In this document: positions 29,900 to 39,052 of the stretch, piece after piece
Position numbering within the stretch: position 1 is the stretch's first letter
Layout: each line of letters begins with the position of its first letter
Assembly: GCF_900230195.1 (NCBI RefSeq)
Contig: NZ_OCNE01000010.1
Location: 124,001 to 188,000 of the forward strand
DNA from: Streptomyces zhaozhouensis
Lineage (GTDB): Bacteria > Actinomycetota > Actinomycetes > Streptomycetales > Streptomycetaceae
Direction: 5' to 3'
DNA length: 64,000 nt
Translations under genes and position numbers: made by a program
Notes under the pieces: generated by a model
What the model was told of the DNA's origin: nothing
What the model saw: the letters and a program-made list of their open reading frames with translations, nothing else
Databases searched by the model: none

Positions 29900-32470
29900 C
29901 TACCGGCCGAACCGCACCGTGCGGGAGGCGCCGTGCGCGTGGCGGGTCGTGACCGTCACCCGCGTGCCGCCCGGCACCCGCCGCACCCGCACGCCCTCGT
30001 CCGCCTCGACCGGACGCAGCCCGCCCCCGCGCAACGTCACGGCGACCCGGTCCCGTTCGGTCGTCGGGTCCGCCACCGCCAGGCCGAGCGTGCCGTCGGA
30101 CGCCCGCCGCAGCAGCACGGAGGCAGGTCCCTCCACCTCGACCCGGCCGACGCGATGACGCCCGGGGGCGAAGGAGTTGACCCCGAGCAGCCCCAACTCC
30201 CGGTGCTCGACGGCCTGGACGCGCTCCGAGTTGGCCAGCACCCGCAACGGCCCTCCGGCGTAACGGGTCAGCGCCTCCTCGGTGGCGCCCGGCACCAGCG
30301 CACACGCCAGACTCCCCGACTCGGCGGCCCCGGCGGGCAGTTCGGTGCCGAGCGTGAAGACCCGCCGGGTCACCGGGGTGTCCGGGTTGCCGGTGCGCAC
30401 CAGGCGTCGGCTGCGGGTCACCGTCTCCCAGCCGACGTGCGCGCGGGCCGGTGCGAGAAAGGCGTAGCCGACGGCCCCGCCCGCGTCCCGGTCGGCGAAC
30501 CGCAGCCAGGCCAGGGGCTGTTCGCCGCCGGGCCCCTCCCACGGCCGGCCGTCGGCGAGTCGCCCCGTGAGCGAGACCTCCGCGTCCGGGGCGGCGATCC
30601 TGCTGTCGACCGTCGTGGTCACCGCGCGCCCCTCCGGGTCCCGCACCCCGGCGGTCAGCAGCACCACCTCCTCGTCCAGCAGGAACCAGGAGCGGACTCC
30701 CGACGCGTTGCGGTAGACGACGAAGTCCTCGGGCAGCAGCCCCGCCTCCGCGTCCCGCCAGGCCACGTCGTCGGCCAGCACCAGGCCGACCGCGCCGTAG
30801 CCGTCCAGGGTGGCGCCGCCGGAGTGGGCGTTGAGGGAGCGCGGGAAGTAGACATAGGTGTTCTGCGCCTCGGAGGAGGCGGTGAAGCCGGCCTCCGGGT
30901 TGTCGTACCACGGGTTGCCGTACAGCTCGGGCACCGTCGCCCGCTCCTCGACGGGCGCGACGGTGCCGGCCAGCCGGTAGGGGGAGACGGTGGTCAGGTG
31001 GTCGACGCCGAACGCGGCCGACTGGTCCTGACCTGACAGATACAGGTGGTGCGCCCCGTCGCCCTGGAACCAGGGCATCAGGTTCTCGCCCGACATGTAC
31101 TCGTAGCGGCTGATCCGCGACGAGCTGCGGGCCAGCGCGAACGCGTAGCCCGGCCTGCGGTGCACCGTGCGGTCCATCGCGTGGAACGCCAGGTGCCGGG
31201 AGTCCGGTCCGAGATCGGCCGGCGGGGTCGCCTCGTCGGCCAGGATCTCCGCGTAACGGGCCACGCTCACCGGCGAGACGAACGCGACCGGGTCGGGGGC
31301 CACCGGCGAGGTCTCGCGCAGATACCGCACATAGCCCCGGAGCGCGGCGGCCGCCGCCGGGTCCCCCACGGCGGCCGACAGGTCGACGGCGGCCTCCACC
31401 ACCGGGGCCGCCGCCTGGTAGCCGCCGGTGGTACGGGAGACGGCCCGGCCCCTGACCGTCTCCATCATCCAGCCCTCGAAGACGACGGGCGCGAAGGAGT
31501 CGACCAGCCAGCCGCGCGCCGTCTCCACCAGCTCCGCCCCCGCCGCGTGTGCCGTCCCCTCCAGCACCCGGGACGCCTGCGTCACCCGGCCCAGCAGGCT
31601 CACCCCGTAGGAGCCGGTGTAGGCCACCGAGGCGTGCTGGAGGAAGGAGCCGTCGGCGTAGAAGCCGTCGGTGACGCCGTGGCGCGGCGCGTACGGGTCG
31701 ATCGGGTCGAGCACGGTCGTCAGGTCGGCGACGGCCTTCACGATCCGCGCCTCGTCGCCGGTCACCGCGCCCTGCAGGACGCGGTTGACGGTGATGTCCG
31801 CCAGGTTGGCCCCCGTGTGGAAGCGGGAGTCCAGGTCGACGTCGCCGTCCAGGCCGTTGCGCAGGTAGGCGTCCATCGAGGCCACGTAGGTGCCGGTCAA
31901 CTCCGGGGCGTGCGCGGCCGCTTCGGCGGCCAGCAGGACCAGGGTGCGGGTGACGTGGGTGGAGATACCGATCTCCCAGTGGAACCAGTTGCCGTAGTAC
32001 CCGGCCGACTGGTCCCCGTAGTACCGCTCGTGCAGCCACGCCAGCCCGTCGAGGACGCGGCGCCGCACGGCCGCGTTCCCGCCCAGCTCGGGCGCGGCGT
32101 CGCCGGGGGCGACGGTGGCCAGGGCGATCTCGTAGAGGCGCTGGTAGGAGCTGTTCAACGCCGCGTCGTCGTCGCCCAGCGGCAGTCCGGCGAACAGCTC
32201 GCCCTCGCCCGCCGCGTCCCAGTCGGCCAGCCAACGCCGCGCGGCGTCGGCCATCGCGGCCAGCTTCGGCGCGACCTCGGGCGCGGCGTTGGCCTCGGGG
32301 GTGCCGGCGAAGGTGGCGACCGCGTTGGCCAGCAGCCTGGCGTGGTCGGCGGCCGGCTCCACCGCCGCGCGGCGGGGTGAACGGGCCCACGCGGGCGTCG
32401 CGTTGGCGGCCTGGGCGGCCACCGTCGCGGCCGGCAGCAGGGCGAGCAGGGTACGGCGGGACAGCGGCAC
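29900..32470 (-). CDS. secreted polysaccharide lyase family 8
   Basis: 856 residues from the GTG at 32470, chosen for AGGGAG about 6 bases upstream. Tat-like signal (LSRRTLLALLPAATVAAQ) cleaved near AWA. The alpha/alpha-toroid catalytic domain (about 35-390) shows the PL8 set: NWFHWEIGI, TGAN with Asn222, LQHASVAYTGSYG with His279 and Tyr288 spaced nine apart as in hyaluronate lyases, then SSRISRYEYMSGEN. Beta-sandwich domains follow (PL8 central and C-terminal). It cleaves uronic-acid polysaccharides by beta-elimination; family members act on hyaluronate, chondroitin or xanthan. Next to a sugar importer and near a CE15-type esterase, it opens a glycan-breakdown locus. Confidence 0.93.
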   Translation of the reverse strand: MPLSRRTLLALLPAATVAAQAANATPAWARSPRRAAVEPAADHARLLANAVATFAGTPEANAAPEVAPKLAAMADAARRWLADWDAAGEGELFAGLPLGDDDAALNSSYQRLYEIALATVAPGDAAPELGGNAAVRRRVLDGLAWLHERYYGDQSAGYYGNWFHWEIGISTHVTRTLVLLAAEAAAHAPELTGTYVASMDAYLRNGLDGDVDLDSRFHTGANLADITVNRVLQGAVTGDEARIVKAVADLTTVLDPIDPYAPRHGVTDGFYADGSFLQHASVAYTGSYGVSLLGRVTQASRVLEGTAHAAGAELVETARGWLVDSFAPVVFEGWMMETVRGRAVSRTTGGYQAAAPVVEAAVDLSAAVGDPAAAAALRGYVRYLRETSPVAPDPVAFVSPVSVARYAEILADEATPPADLGPDSRHLAFHAMDRTVHRRPGYAFALARSSSRISRYEYMSGENLMPWFQGDGAHHLYLSGQDQSAAFGVDHLTTVSPYRLAGTVAPVEERATVPELYGNPWYDNPEAGFTASSEAQNTYVYFPRSLNAHSGGATLDGYGAVGLVLADDVAWRDAEAGLLPEDFVVYRNASGVRSWFLLDEEVVLLTAGVRDPEGRAVTTTVDSRIAAPDAEVSLTGRLADGRPWEGPGGEQPLAWLRFADRDAGGAVGYAFLAPARAHVGWETVTRSRRLVRTGNPDTPVTRRVFTLGTELPAGAAESGSLACALVPGATEEALTRYAGGPLRVLANSERVQAVEHRELGLLGVNSFAPGRHRVGRVEVEGPASVLLRRASDGTLGLAVADPTTERDRVAVTLRGGGLRPVEADEGVRVRRVPGGTRVTVTTRHAHGASRTVRFGR

Positions 32471-32579
32471 GAGACACTCCCTGGCCGGGACAGCGGGGAC
32501 GTGCCGCCATCCAAGCAAGCGGCCCCGGGCGCTGTCACCGGTCGGGACGCCGCGATCTTCGCGGTCCGCGCCCGCACAA

Positions 32580-32619
32580 GAGCCGGGGCCCCCACCCGCG
32601 ACGGGCGAGACCCCGGCTC
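32580..32619 (-). terminator. terminator of the sugar importer operon
   Basis: A perfect 9-bp stem (GAGCCGGGG / CCCCGGCTC) with a 22-base loop, 23 bp after the binding-protein stop on the minus strand and before the lyase gene. Confidence 0.5.
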
Positions 32620-32641
32620 CCTGTGTCGGACTGACGGAACG

Positions 32642-33964
32642 TCAGCCGTTCGCTCTGATCGCGTCGTTCAACTCGTCCAGGATGCCCTCGGCCGCCTCCT
32701 GAGGACTCAACTCCCCGAAGAGCACCTGGTCGTTGTAGCGACCGAGCATCGGGTCGACGTCGCTGGCGCCGGCCGGGACGATCGGCGGCTGCGGGCCGAC
32801 CTCCTGCTGAATCTGCTCGGTGAACTCCAACGCCCGCCGCTCGCTGTCGTCCAGCTGGGGCTCGATGGCCTCCTTGAACGCCGGGTTGCCGGGCTCGCCC
32901 CGGTCCAGGCCGAAGATGCTGCCCACGCGCGGGTCGTTGATCAGGAAGTCGATCAACAGCGCGCACTCGGCCGGATGCTTGGTGGTCGACGACATCGACC
33001 AGTACATCGAGGGCTTGAGGTACTGGTAACCCTCCTGGGTGTCCTCGTCGGTCGGCCAGTCCGCCAGCATCAGCTCCGCGTCCGGCGTCGCCGCCTGGAA
33101 GGTGCTGAACTGCCCGGCCGGGATGAAGCCCATCGCCGTCTTCTGCGTCACCAGGTCACCCTGGTCGAGCGGCAGGCCCTTGGTCTCGCTCACCTCGGCC
33201 ACCGACGGGGCGGCGCCCCGGTCGATGAACTCCAGCATCCGCTCCCAGTAGGCGGCGAGCACGTCCGCTTCGAGGACCAGCTCGCCCTCGTCGTTGAACA
33301 GCTCATTGCCGTGCTGCCGCGCCCAGACCGTGACGCTGAACGAGTCCGAGACCCACGGGCTGAGCCCGTGCACCTCGCCGCCCGACGCCTCGCTCAACTG
33401 GGCGGCGGTGTCGATCATCTCGTCCCAGTCCCAGGTGTCGAAGTCCGGCAGCGGCACGCCGTACTCCTCGAAGAGCGTGGTGTTGACGAGGATGCCGTTG
33501 GCGGTGCCACCGGTGGGCACCGCGTACAGACCGTCGTTGACCTCGCCGGACTCCAGCACCTCCGGCGGGATCTGCGAGGTGTCGAGGAACTCGTCGACCC
33601 GGCCCAGGTCCACCAGCGCGCCCCGGTCCGCGTAGGCGGCGAGGTACAGCTGGTCGAACTGGGTGACGTCCGGCATCTCACCGGCCGCGGTGGTCGTGGC
33701 CAGTCGGTCCCAGTAGCCGTTCCAGTCGGCGAACTGGGGCTCGACGTTGATGTTCGGGTACTCCTCCTCGAAGAGCTCGATGGCCTCCATCGTCATCTGG
33801 GTGCGGGCGTCGGCGCCCCACCAGTTGAAGCTGATCGTCACGTCCCCGTCGGAGAGTTCCGGTTCGCCCTCGAACCCGTCCCCGATGCCGCAGGACGTGA
33901 TGAGGACACCGGCGGCGGCGACGGCCACCGCCGCGCGCACGCGTCCTCGCACGTGTCCGGTCAT
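32642..33964 (-). CDS. sugar ABC transporter substrate-binding lipoprotein
   Basis: 440 residues. The lipoprotein signal ends in LITSCG (Cys near 25). Family-1 extracellular solute-binding pattern: TISFNWWGADARTQMTMEAIELFEEEYPNI, MPDVTQFDQLYLAAYADRG, YAVPTGGTANGILVN, WDEMIDTAAQLSE and C-terminal helices rich in acidic residues. It captures oligosaccharides at the cell surface for the two permeases encoded just upstream. Last gene of the importer operon; downstream terminator at 32580. Given the flanking PL8 lyase, the ligand may be an unsaturated uronate oligosaccharide (inference). Confidence 0.93.
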   Translation of the reverse strand: MTGHVRGRVRAAVAVAAAGVLITSCGIGDGFEGEPELSDGDVTISFNWWGADARTQMTMEAIELFEEEYPNINVEPQFADWNGYWDRLATTTAAGEMPDVTQFDQLYLAAYADRGALVDLGRVDEFLDTSQIPPEVLESGEVNDGLYAVPTGGTANGILVNTTLFEEYGVPLPDFDTWDWDEMIDTAAQLSEASGGEVHGLSPWVSDSFSVTVWARQHGNELFNDEGELVLEADVLAAYWERMLEFIDRGAAPSVAEVSETKGLPLDQGDLVTQKTAMGFIPAGQFSTFQAATPDAELMLADWPTDEDTQEGYQYLKPSMYWSMSSTTKHPAECALLIDFLINDPRVGSIFGLDRGEPGNPAFKEAIEPQLDDSERRALEFTEQIQQEVGPQPPIVPAGASDVDPMLGRYNDQVLFGELSPQEAAEGILDELNDAIRANG

Positions 33965-34006
33965 GCTGTGCCTCCTGATCTCTGGTCGATTCCCGTGGTG
34001 GCGCGG

Positions 34007-34900
34007 CTACTTGCCGCCGGTGGTCGCGATGCCTCTGAGAAGGAACCGTTGACCGAAGAGGAACACCAGGAACACCGGGATCAGCGAGACCACACTCATG
34101 GCGAAGAGCGCGCCGAAGTCGGACTGGCTCTGCGCGTCGATGAACGAGCGCAGTGCCACCGGCACGGTCTGGAGGTCGGGCTTGGTCACGAAGATCAGCT
34201 GGGTGAAGAAGTCGTTCCAGGTCCAGATGAAGGTGAAGATCGCCGTGGTCGCCAGGGCCGGGACCATCAGCGGCAGCATGATCTGCCCGTAGATCCGCGC
34301 GTGCCCGGCACCGTCGATCCTGGCCGCCTCGTCCAGCTCCCTGGGGATGCCCCGGATGAACTGCACCATCAGAAAGATGAAGAACGCGTCCGTCGCCAGC
34401 AGCTTGGGCACGATCAGCGGCAGATAGGTGTTGATCCAACCGAGCTGGGCGTAGAAGACGTACTGCGGAATGATCAGCACGTGGATGGGCAGCATGATGG
34501 TGAGCAACATGGCCACGAACGCCAGCTTGTTCCCACGGAACTTGAGCCGGGCGAACGCGTAGGCGGCCATCGAGCAGGAGATGAGGTTGCCGATCACCGA
34601 GCCGAGCACCACGATGAACGAGTTCAACAGATAGGTGTTGAACGGGTACGCCAACGCGTCCCAGCCGTTGGGGTAGTGGTCGAAGTCGAACGTGTCGATC
34701 AGCAGACCGGGTTCGGTGAAGATGTCGGTGTTCGGGCGGAACGAGCTGACGACCATCCACAGCAGCGGATAGAGCATCAGCAGGGCCACCAGGACGAGCC
34801 CGGTGTGCTTGAGAACGCTGGTCGTCCGCCGCCGCCGGTCGGCGCCGGCGCGCCGTGCGTCCACCGGGGCGGGCTGCTTTTCCGTTGCGGCGTCAGTCAT
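34007..34900 (-). CDS. carbohydrate ABC transporter permease, MalG type
   Basis: 297 residues with six membrane segments. The EAA loop that docks the ATPase is ELDEAARIDGAGHARIYGQI, followed by MLPLMVPALATTAIFTFIWTWNDFF. The N-terminal 30 residues are basic and cytoplasmic. Its start overlaps the MalF-type gene by 8 bp. No ATPase gene is present in the operon; in Streptomyces such importers borrow the shared ATPase MsiK. Confidence 0.94.
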   Translation of the reverse strand: MTDAATEKQPAPVDARRAGADRRRRTTSVLKHTGLVLVALLMLYPLLWMVVSSFRPNTDIFTEPGLLIDTFDFDHYPNGWDALAYPFNTYLLNSFIVVLGSVIGNLISCSMAAYAFARLKFRGNKLAFVAMLLTIMLPIHVLIIPQYVFYAQLGWINTYLPLIVPKLLATDAFFIFLMVQFIRGIPRELDEAARIDGAGHARIYGQIMLPLMVPALATTAIFTFIWTWNDFFTQLIFVTKPDLQTVPVALRSFIDAQSQSDFGALFAMSVVSLIPVFLVFLFGQRFLLRGIATTGGK

Positions 34901-35846
34901 TGTAGAAGACCCAATACTTGGAGGCCCAGAAGTTCAGGGCGGTGAAGGCGCCGATGATGAGCAGCAGCAACCACGCGAGCGCCGATGCGTAGCCCATCCG
35001 GAAGCTGGTGAAGCCCTCCTGGTAGAGGTAGAGCGAGAAGAACAGCGTCGAGTCGTTCGGCCCGCCGGTGCCGTTGGAGACGATGAAGCTCTGGGTGAAC
35101 GACTGGAAGCTGCCGATCAGCCCGAGCACCAGGTTGAAGAAGATGATCGGGCTCAGCAGCGGCAGCGTGATCGACAGGAACTGCCGCTTCTTGCTGGCGC
35201 CGTCCGTCGCCGCCGCCTCGTACAGCTCCCGGGGGATCTGCCGCAGCCCGGCCAGGAAGATCACCATCGGGGCGCCGAACGTCCAGACGTGCAGGATGAT
35301 CAGCGTGCCCAGCGCGGTGTCCGGGTCGGCCACCCAGCCCCTGCCCTCGATGCCGAAGATGTCGAGGAAGGAGTTGAACAGCCCCTCGGCGCCGAAGACC
35401 AGCCGCCACAGCACGGCGATCGCCACGGAGGCGCCCAGCAGCGAGGGCAGATAGAAGATCGAGCGGTACAGCGGCAGGCCGCGCACTCCCCGGTCCAGCA
35501 GCATCGCCAGGCCCAACGCCACGGCCAGTTGGAGCGGCACGGAGACCAGCACGTAGGTGAACGTCACCTGGAGCGAGTTCGCCAGCCGGTCGTCGTCCAG
35601 CATCCGCCGGATGTTGTCGAGTCCGGTGAACTCCGGGTCCTGGAGCAGGTTGTAGTCCGTGAAGGCGAGATAGAGCGAGGCCAGCATCGGACCGAGGGTG
35701 ATCCCGATCAGCCCCAGGAGCCAGGGGGCCAGAAAGATCGCCGCCGCCTTGTTGTCAGGCTTCTTGTCGGGGGTCGTGCCCTCAAGCTGCTGCCCGCCGC
35801 GCTTGCGCGACCGGCTCATCGACCTCAGCTCGCCGAGCGCGCTCAT
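34893..35846 (-). CDS. carbohydrate ABC transporter permease, MalF type
   Basis: 317 residues, six membrane segments, EAA loop ELYEAAATDGASKKRQFLSI followed by TLPLLSPIIFFNLVLG. First recognised gene of the importer operon. The ATG at 35846 has a weak ribosome site (GGGACGG) and overlaps the stop of a 39-codon upstream reading frame with an excellent one, so its translation may be coupled to that frame. A palindrome at 36138-36151, about 290 bp upstream, is the likely LacI operator. Confidence 0.93.
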   Translation of the reverse strand: MSALGELRSMSRSRKRGGQQLEGTTPDKKPDNKAAAIFLAPWLLGLIGITLGPMLASLYLAFTDYNLLQDPEFTGLDNIRRMLDDDRLANSLQVTFTYVLVSVPLQLAVALGLAMLLDRGVRGLPLYRSIFYLPSLLGASVAIAVLWRLVFGAEGLFNSFLDIFGIEGRGWVADPDTALGTLIILHVWTFGAPMVIFLAGLRQIPRELYEAAATDGASKKRQFLSITLPLLSPIIFFNLVLGLIGSFQSFTQSFIVSNGTGGPNDSTLFFSLYLYQEGFTSFRMGYASALAWLLLLIIGAFTALNFWASKYWVFYND

Positions 35847-35962
35847 CGCACCCGTCCCGTGGCCTCGACCGGCCCCGCCGGCCCACCGGCGCGTGGCGCG
35901 TTATCTCGGCACCGGGGTGCCGGGGCGGCTGCCGCCGGCGGTTTCACCTGTATCGGATGCAC
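35843..35962 (-). CDS. possible leader peptide, coupled to the MalF-type gene
   Basis: A 39-codon frame starts at GTG 35962, seven bases after a consensus AGGAGG, and ends at the TGA 35845-35843, which overlaps the MalF-type ATG (ATGA). The peptide begins VHPIQVKPPAAAAPAP and is Pro/Ala-rich and basic; the tail is PVEATGRVR. No homology recognised. Either it is a small protein or a device for coupling and regulating translation of the importer. Too short to call from composition alone. Confidence 0.42.
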   Translation of the reverse strand: MHPIQVKPPAAAAPAPRCRDNAPRAGGPAGPVEATGRVR

Positions 35963-36251
35963 GGGCGCTCCTCCTTGAGTGCGTCGTCCCGTCGACGTTG
36001 CCGAGGACCGTGGTCCTCCGTCGCACTGTTCAGCTGCGATTCCGTGGCCCGGCCGGCACCGGGTCCCGGACGGGACACAGGGTGTGCGGCTCTCCCGCCG
36101 GGAGGTGAACGATCACCCGATGGTGAGCGGCCACCCTAGTAATCGATTACTGCGGGGTCAATGGCCTGAAATAAGAGAGAATATGGAGAATTTTTCGGGG
36201 TCTCCTGACCGGGGCGGGGACGATCCGTCCCCGCCCCGGTGCGGGGTGGCC
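35963..36251. other. importer operon upstream region
   Basis: Between the leader frame and the end of the cupin gene no other gene is seen. It contains the LacI-type palindrome (36138-36151) and an AT-rich stretch at 36165-36199 just downstream of the cupin stop on the minus strand. I could not place -35/-10 boxes with confidence. Confidence 0.35.
36138..36151. promoter_or_regulatory. LacI-type operator upstream of the importer operon
   Basis: AGTAATC-GATTACT is a perfect 14-bp palindrome around ATCGAT, AT-rich in a GC-rich setting. It shares AGTnATCGATnAC with the site at 39087-39100 before the Gfo/Idh operon. Confidence 0.6.
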
Positions 36252-36992
36252 TCAGCCGTCCTGGTGGAGTGTGGCGCCCGGTACCTCGTACTCGTCGCGC
36301 CGGCCGCACATCCCGAAGCCGCCGAGCCGCGAGGGCACGGTGTCGAACGCCTCGGCGTCGGCCAGATAGGCCGGGTCGCCGGCCTCCAGCGCGTCGAGCT
36401 GGAGCCCCGTCCGCTCGGCCGTCGCCAGCGCGCCGGCCCGCCACAGCTCGCGCCAGGTCGGCACGCGGTGGCGCACCAGCTCGGCGGCGGTCCGCTGGAA
36501 CTCCCGGTAGGGGCCGGGGTCGCCGGCCTCCAGGGCCGCGCGCAGCGGCCGGTAGCCCTCGATCGCCAGATCCCTGCGGCGCCGCGCGGCGGCCTCCGCC
36601 TCGGGACCCGCCTTGGCGGGAAGCCCCGCCGCCTCCGCGTACCGGTCCGGGTCGGCCAGCACCTCGGGCGGGAAGGTGAAGACCGCGTCCCCGGCCTCCG
36701 GCAGCCCGCTGTTCTGCATCAGCACCGTGATCCGCAGGTCACCGCGCTGCACCATCCGGTGCACCGTCCCCGGCGTGAACCAGGCGACGGAGCCCGCCTC
36801 CAGCGGGATCTCCCGGAAGCCGCCGGGGCCCAGCGTCTGCACCGCGCCCCTCCCGCCGGTCACCACGTACGCCTCGGTGCACACCAGGTGCAGGTGGGGG
36901 CTGCCGCCGCAGACGCCGTCCGCCGCCTCCCACTCGTAGGCGCTCAGGTGGGAGAGTCCGACCGCGCCCGGCAGCGGGCGCGGGAGGCTCAC
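36252..36992 (-). CDS. cupin-domain protein
   Basis: 246 residues from the GTG at 36992, which overlaps the DUF6807 stop (GTGA); the adjacent GTG at 36995 is equivalent. The cupin barrel occupies about residues 15-105: SPHLHLVCTEAYVVTGG with metal-binding His residues and Glu, and VAWFTPGTVHRMVQRGDLRI with the last His. A helical C-terminal half (about 130-215) with ARRRRDLAIEGYRPLRAALE and EFQRTAAELVRHRVPTWRELW follows and ends in GMCGRRDEYEVPGATL. Third gene of the Gfo/Idh operon; it may be a sugar isomerase, epimerase or sensor. Function not known. Confidence 0.75.
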   Translation of the reverse strand: MSLPRPLPGAVGLSHLSAYEWEAADGVCGGSPHLHLVCTEAYVVTGGRGAVQTLGPGGFREIPLEAGSVAWFTPGTVHRMVQRGDLRITVLMQNSGLPEAGDAVFTFPPEVLADPDRYAEAAGLPAKAGPEAEAAARRRRDLAIEGYRPLRAALEAGDPGPYREFQRTAAELVRHRVPTWRELWRAGALATAERTGLQLDALEAGDPAYLADAEAFDTVPSRLGGFGMCGRRDEYEVPGATLHQDG

Positions 36993-37915
36993 CACGGCAG
37001 CTCCCCGAGCCGGGCCGCGATCCGCTCCCGGTCCCAGGCGCCGTCGGCGACCAGCACGCGGTAGCGGAAGGCGAACGAGTCGCCGGGCGCCAGCTCGAAC
37101 TCCTCGAAGAACGCCCAGGAGAACGCCACCGTCGGGATCGGCGTGGACCGCACGAACCAGTGCGAGGCGTGCACCGCCCGCTCCTCGTCCAGATTCTCCG
37201 GGGCGTGCGCGAAGACCAGCGTGGAGTGCGCGTCCACGTCGTCGTGCGAGGTGGAGAACGCCAGCCACGGGCCCTGGGTGCCCATCAGTTCCTGGCCCTC
37301 CTGCCCCTCCTCGGGGCCGAGCACCGCGCCGCCGGTGAAGTCCCTCGGGCCGCGCCACTGGAGACCGGTGTAGCCCGCCATCTCCCGGCCGGCCGTGGTC
37401 GGCGACCCGAAGGCCAGCGGGGCGTCGCGGACGTTGGTCAGGTCGATCGACCAGTCGATGGCGTAGGAGCCGGAGGCCGCGTCGACCGCGTGCACCGAGA
37501 CCCCGCGCCGTTCCCTGGCCCACTCGGCCCCGCCGTTCTCGACCCAGGTCAGATCCTCGGCGATGTCCAGGCGCTCGTCGGTGGACTCCACCGCGCTGAA
37601 GCCGTCGTGCCGCATCGAGCCCACCCGGTCGTCGACGCGCTGGTAGCCGACCTCGGGGCCCAGATAGGAGTTGCCGCCCCAGAAGTTCTGCTCGGACAGG
37701 TGGCTGGCGGTCATCTGGAGGCCCTTGTGCCAGCGGTGGTCGTTGGGCCGGTAGCCGCTGACCAGGTTGCCCGTGAGGGTGCGCAGCGGGTGGATGTACG
37801 GCTTGCGCGACTCGAACGGGTCCGGGTCGGGACGGTAGACGTAGGAGAGCAGCTCCACGCCGCCGGAGGAGACGGCGATCCGCTCGCCGTGGGTGTGGGT
37901 GACCTGGATCGTCAT
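36989..37915 (-). CDS. DUF6807 (PmoA-family) protein
   Basis: 308 residues, ATG 37915 overlapping the upstream stop by 4 bp. Distinctive blocks: KPYIHPLRTLTGNLVSGYRPNDHRWHKGLQM, NFWGGNSY, GGAEWARERRGV, ALAFGSPTTAGREMAGYTGLQWRGPR (read in pieces) and FSTSHDD. This set with HPHRWHKG-like histidines matches the methane-oxygenase-named PmoA family, which has nothing to do with methane and is repeatedly found beside Gfo/Idh oxidoreductases in sugar-acid loci. Likely an enzyme or binding protein with a beta-sandwich fold; reaction unknown. Cytoplasmic. Confidence 0.8.
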   Translation of the reverse strand: MTIQVTHTHGERIAVSSGGVELLSYVYRPDPDPFESRKPYIHPLRTLTGNLVSGYRPNDHRWHKGLQMTASHLSEQNFWGGNSYLGPEVGYQRVDDRVGSMRHDGFSAVESTDERLDIAEDLTWVENGGAEWARERRGVSVHAVDAASGSYAIDWSIDLTNVRDAPLAFGSPTTAGREMAGYTGLQWRGPRDFTGGAVLGPEEGQEGQELMGTQGPWLAFSTSHDDVDAHSTLVFAHAPENLDEERAVHASHWFVRSTPIPTVAFSWAFFEEFELAPGDSFAFRYRVLVADGAWDRERIAARLGELPW

Positions 37916-39033
37916 CGCTGGGGCCTCCAGTCGGGGTGGTCGCCGTGCATGGCGGTGTAGTAGGGGTCGCCCTCGGCGATCTCCCCGGCGCGCACCGGCT
38001 CGCCGGTGAACGCGGACTTGTAGAGCGCGGCGGCGAACTCCACGGTGCGGCGCGCGTCGGGACCACTGCCCGGGGGGCGCACGCCCGCGTCGTGCGCGTC
38101 CAGCACCACGCCGAGCTGCGCGGCGTGCGAGCTGGGCAGGTCGTCCTTGGGCGTGCGCCAGCGCGTCACGCGCTCCTCGTCGTCGAGACCGGGGCGCGGG
38201 GTGTACTTCCAGTCCGCGTTGCCGTGGCCGTAGAGGTGGGTCAGCTCGACCGTGGCCTCGGCGCAGTCGACGCGGATGGCGCTGACCTGGTCCGGGGAGA
38301 GCACGCTGTTGACCACGGTGGCCACCGCGCCGCCGGCGAAGCGGACCAGGGCGGTGGAGACGTCCTCGCTCTCGACGTCGTGCACCAGCCGCGCGGCCAT
38401 CGCCCGGATCTCGCTCCAGTCGCCGAGCAGGTGGAGCAGCAGGTCGTACTGGTGGATGCCGTGGCCCATGGTCGGCCCGCCGCCCTCGGTCTCCCACCGG
38501 CCGCGCCAGGGCACCGAGTAGTAGGCGGTGTCGCGGTGCCAGGTGGTCTGGCAGTGCGCGACCAGCGGGGTGCCCAGCTCGCCGCCGGCGATCAGCTCCC
38601 TGGCGTGCACCGCGCCGGAGCCGTACCGGTGCTGGAAGACCACGGAGGCGTAGGCGCCGGACTCCTCCTCGGCGGCGGCGATCTCGTCGTACTCCGCGAG
38701 CGAGAGGGTCAACGGCTTCTCGCAGAGCACCCAGGCGCCGGCCTTGAGCGCGGCCACGGTCTGCTCGCGGTGCAGGGACGGCGGGGTGCCGATCAGCACC
38801 AGGTCGGGGCGGGCCTCGGCCAGCATGGTCGCGAGATCGGTGTACTCGCCGGCCCCCTGCCACAGCGAGCCGGCCGCCTCGCGGAAGGCGGCGAGTCGCG
38901 CGGGGTCGACGTCGACGGCGGCCACGAGTTCCACGCGGTCGGCGTGGGCGCGGAGCGCGGGCAGGTGGCTGCCCGTGACGATGCCACCCGTGCCGACGAC
39001 CGCGACGCGCAGACGGGAGGGAGGTGAGGACAT
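37912..39033 (-). CDS. Gfo/Idh/MocA-family oxidoreductase of the glycan locus
   Basis: 373 residues from ATG 39033 (GAGGAG about 9 bases upstream); a longer frame to 39099 would run through the operator. Rossmann motif VAVVGTGGIVTGSHL, LVLIGTPPSLH, VLCEKPLTL, VVFQHRYGSGAVHARELIAGGELG and the helix GHGIHQYDLLLHLLGDW with the catalytic-type His. Related to enzymes oxidising sugars, inositols or sugar acids. First gene of the Gfo/Idh-DUF6807-cupin operon, with two operator-like palindromes immediately upstream (39053-39064, 39087-39100). Confidence 0.9.
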   Translation of the reverse strand: MSSPPSRLRVAVVGTGGIVTGSHLPALRAHADRVELVAAVDVDPARLAAFREAAGSLWQGAGEYTDLATMLAEARPDLVLIGTPPSLHREQTVAALKAGAWVLCEKPLTLSLAEYDEIAAAEEESGAYASVVFQHRYGSGAVHARELIAGGELGTPLVAHCQTTWHRDTAYYSVPWRGRWETEGGGPTMGHGIHQYDLLLHLLGDWSEIRAMAARLVHDVESEDVSTALVRFAGGAVATVVNSVLSPDQVSAIRVDCAEATVELTHLYGHGNADWKYTPRPGLDDEERVTRWRTPKDDLPSSHAAQLGVVLDAHDAGVRPPGSGPDARRTVEFAAALYKSAFTGEPVRAGEIAEGDPYYTAMHGDHPDWRPQR

Positions 39034-39052
39034 ACGAGGGGCTCCTCGGTCA

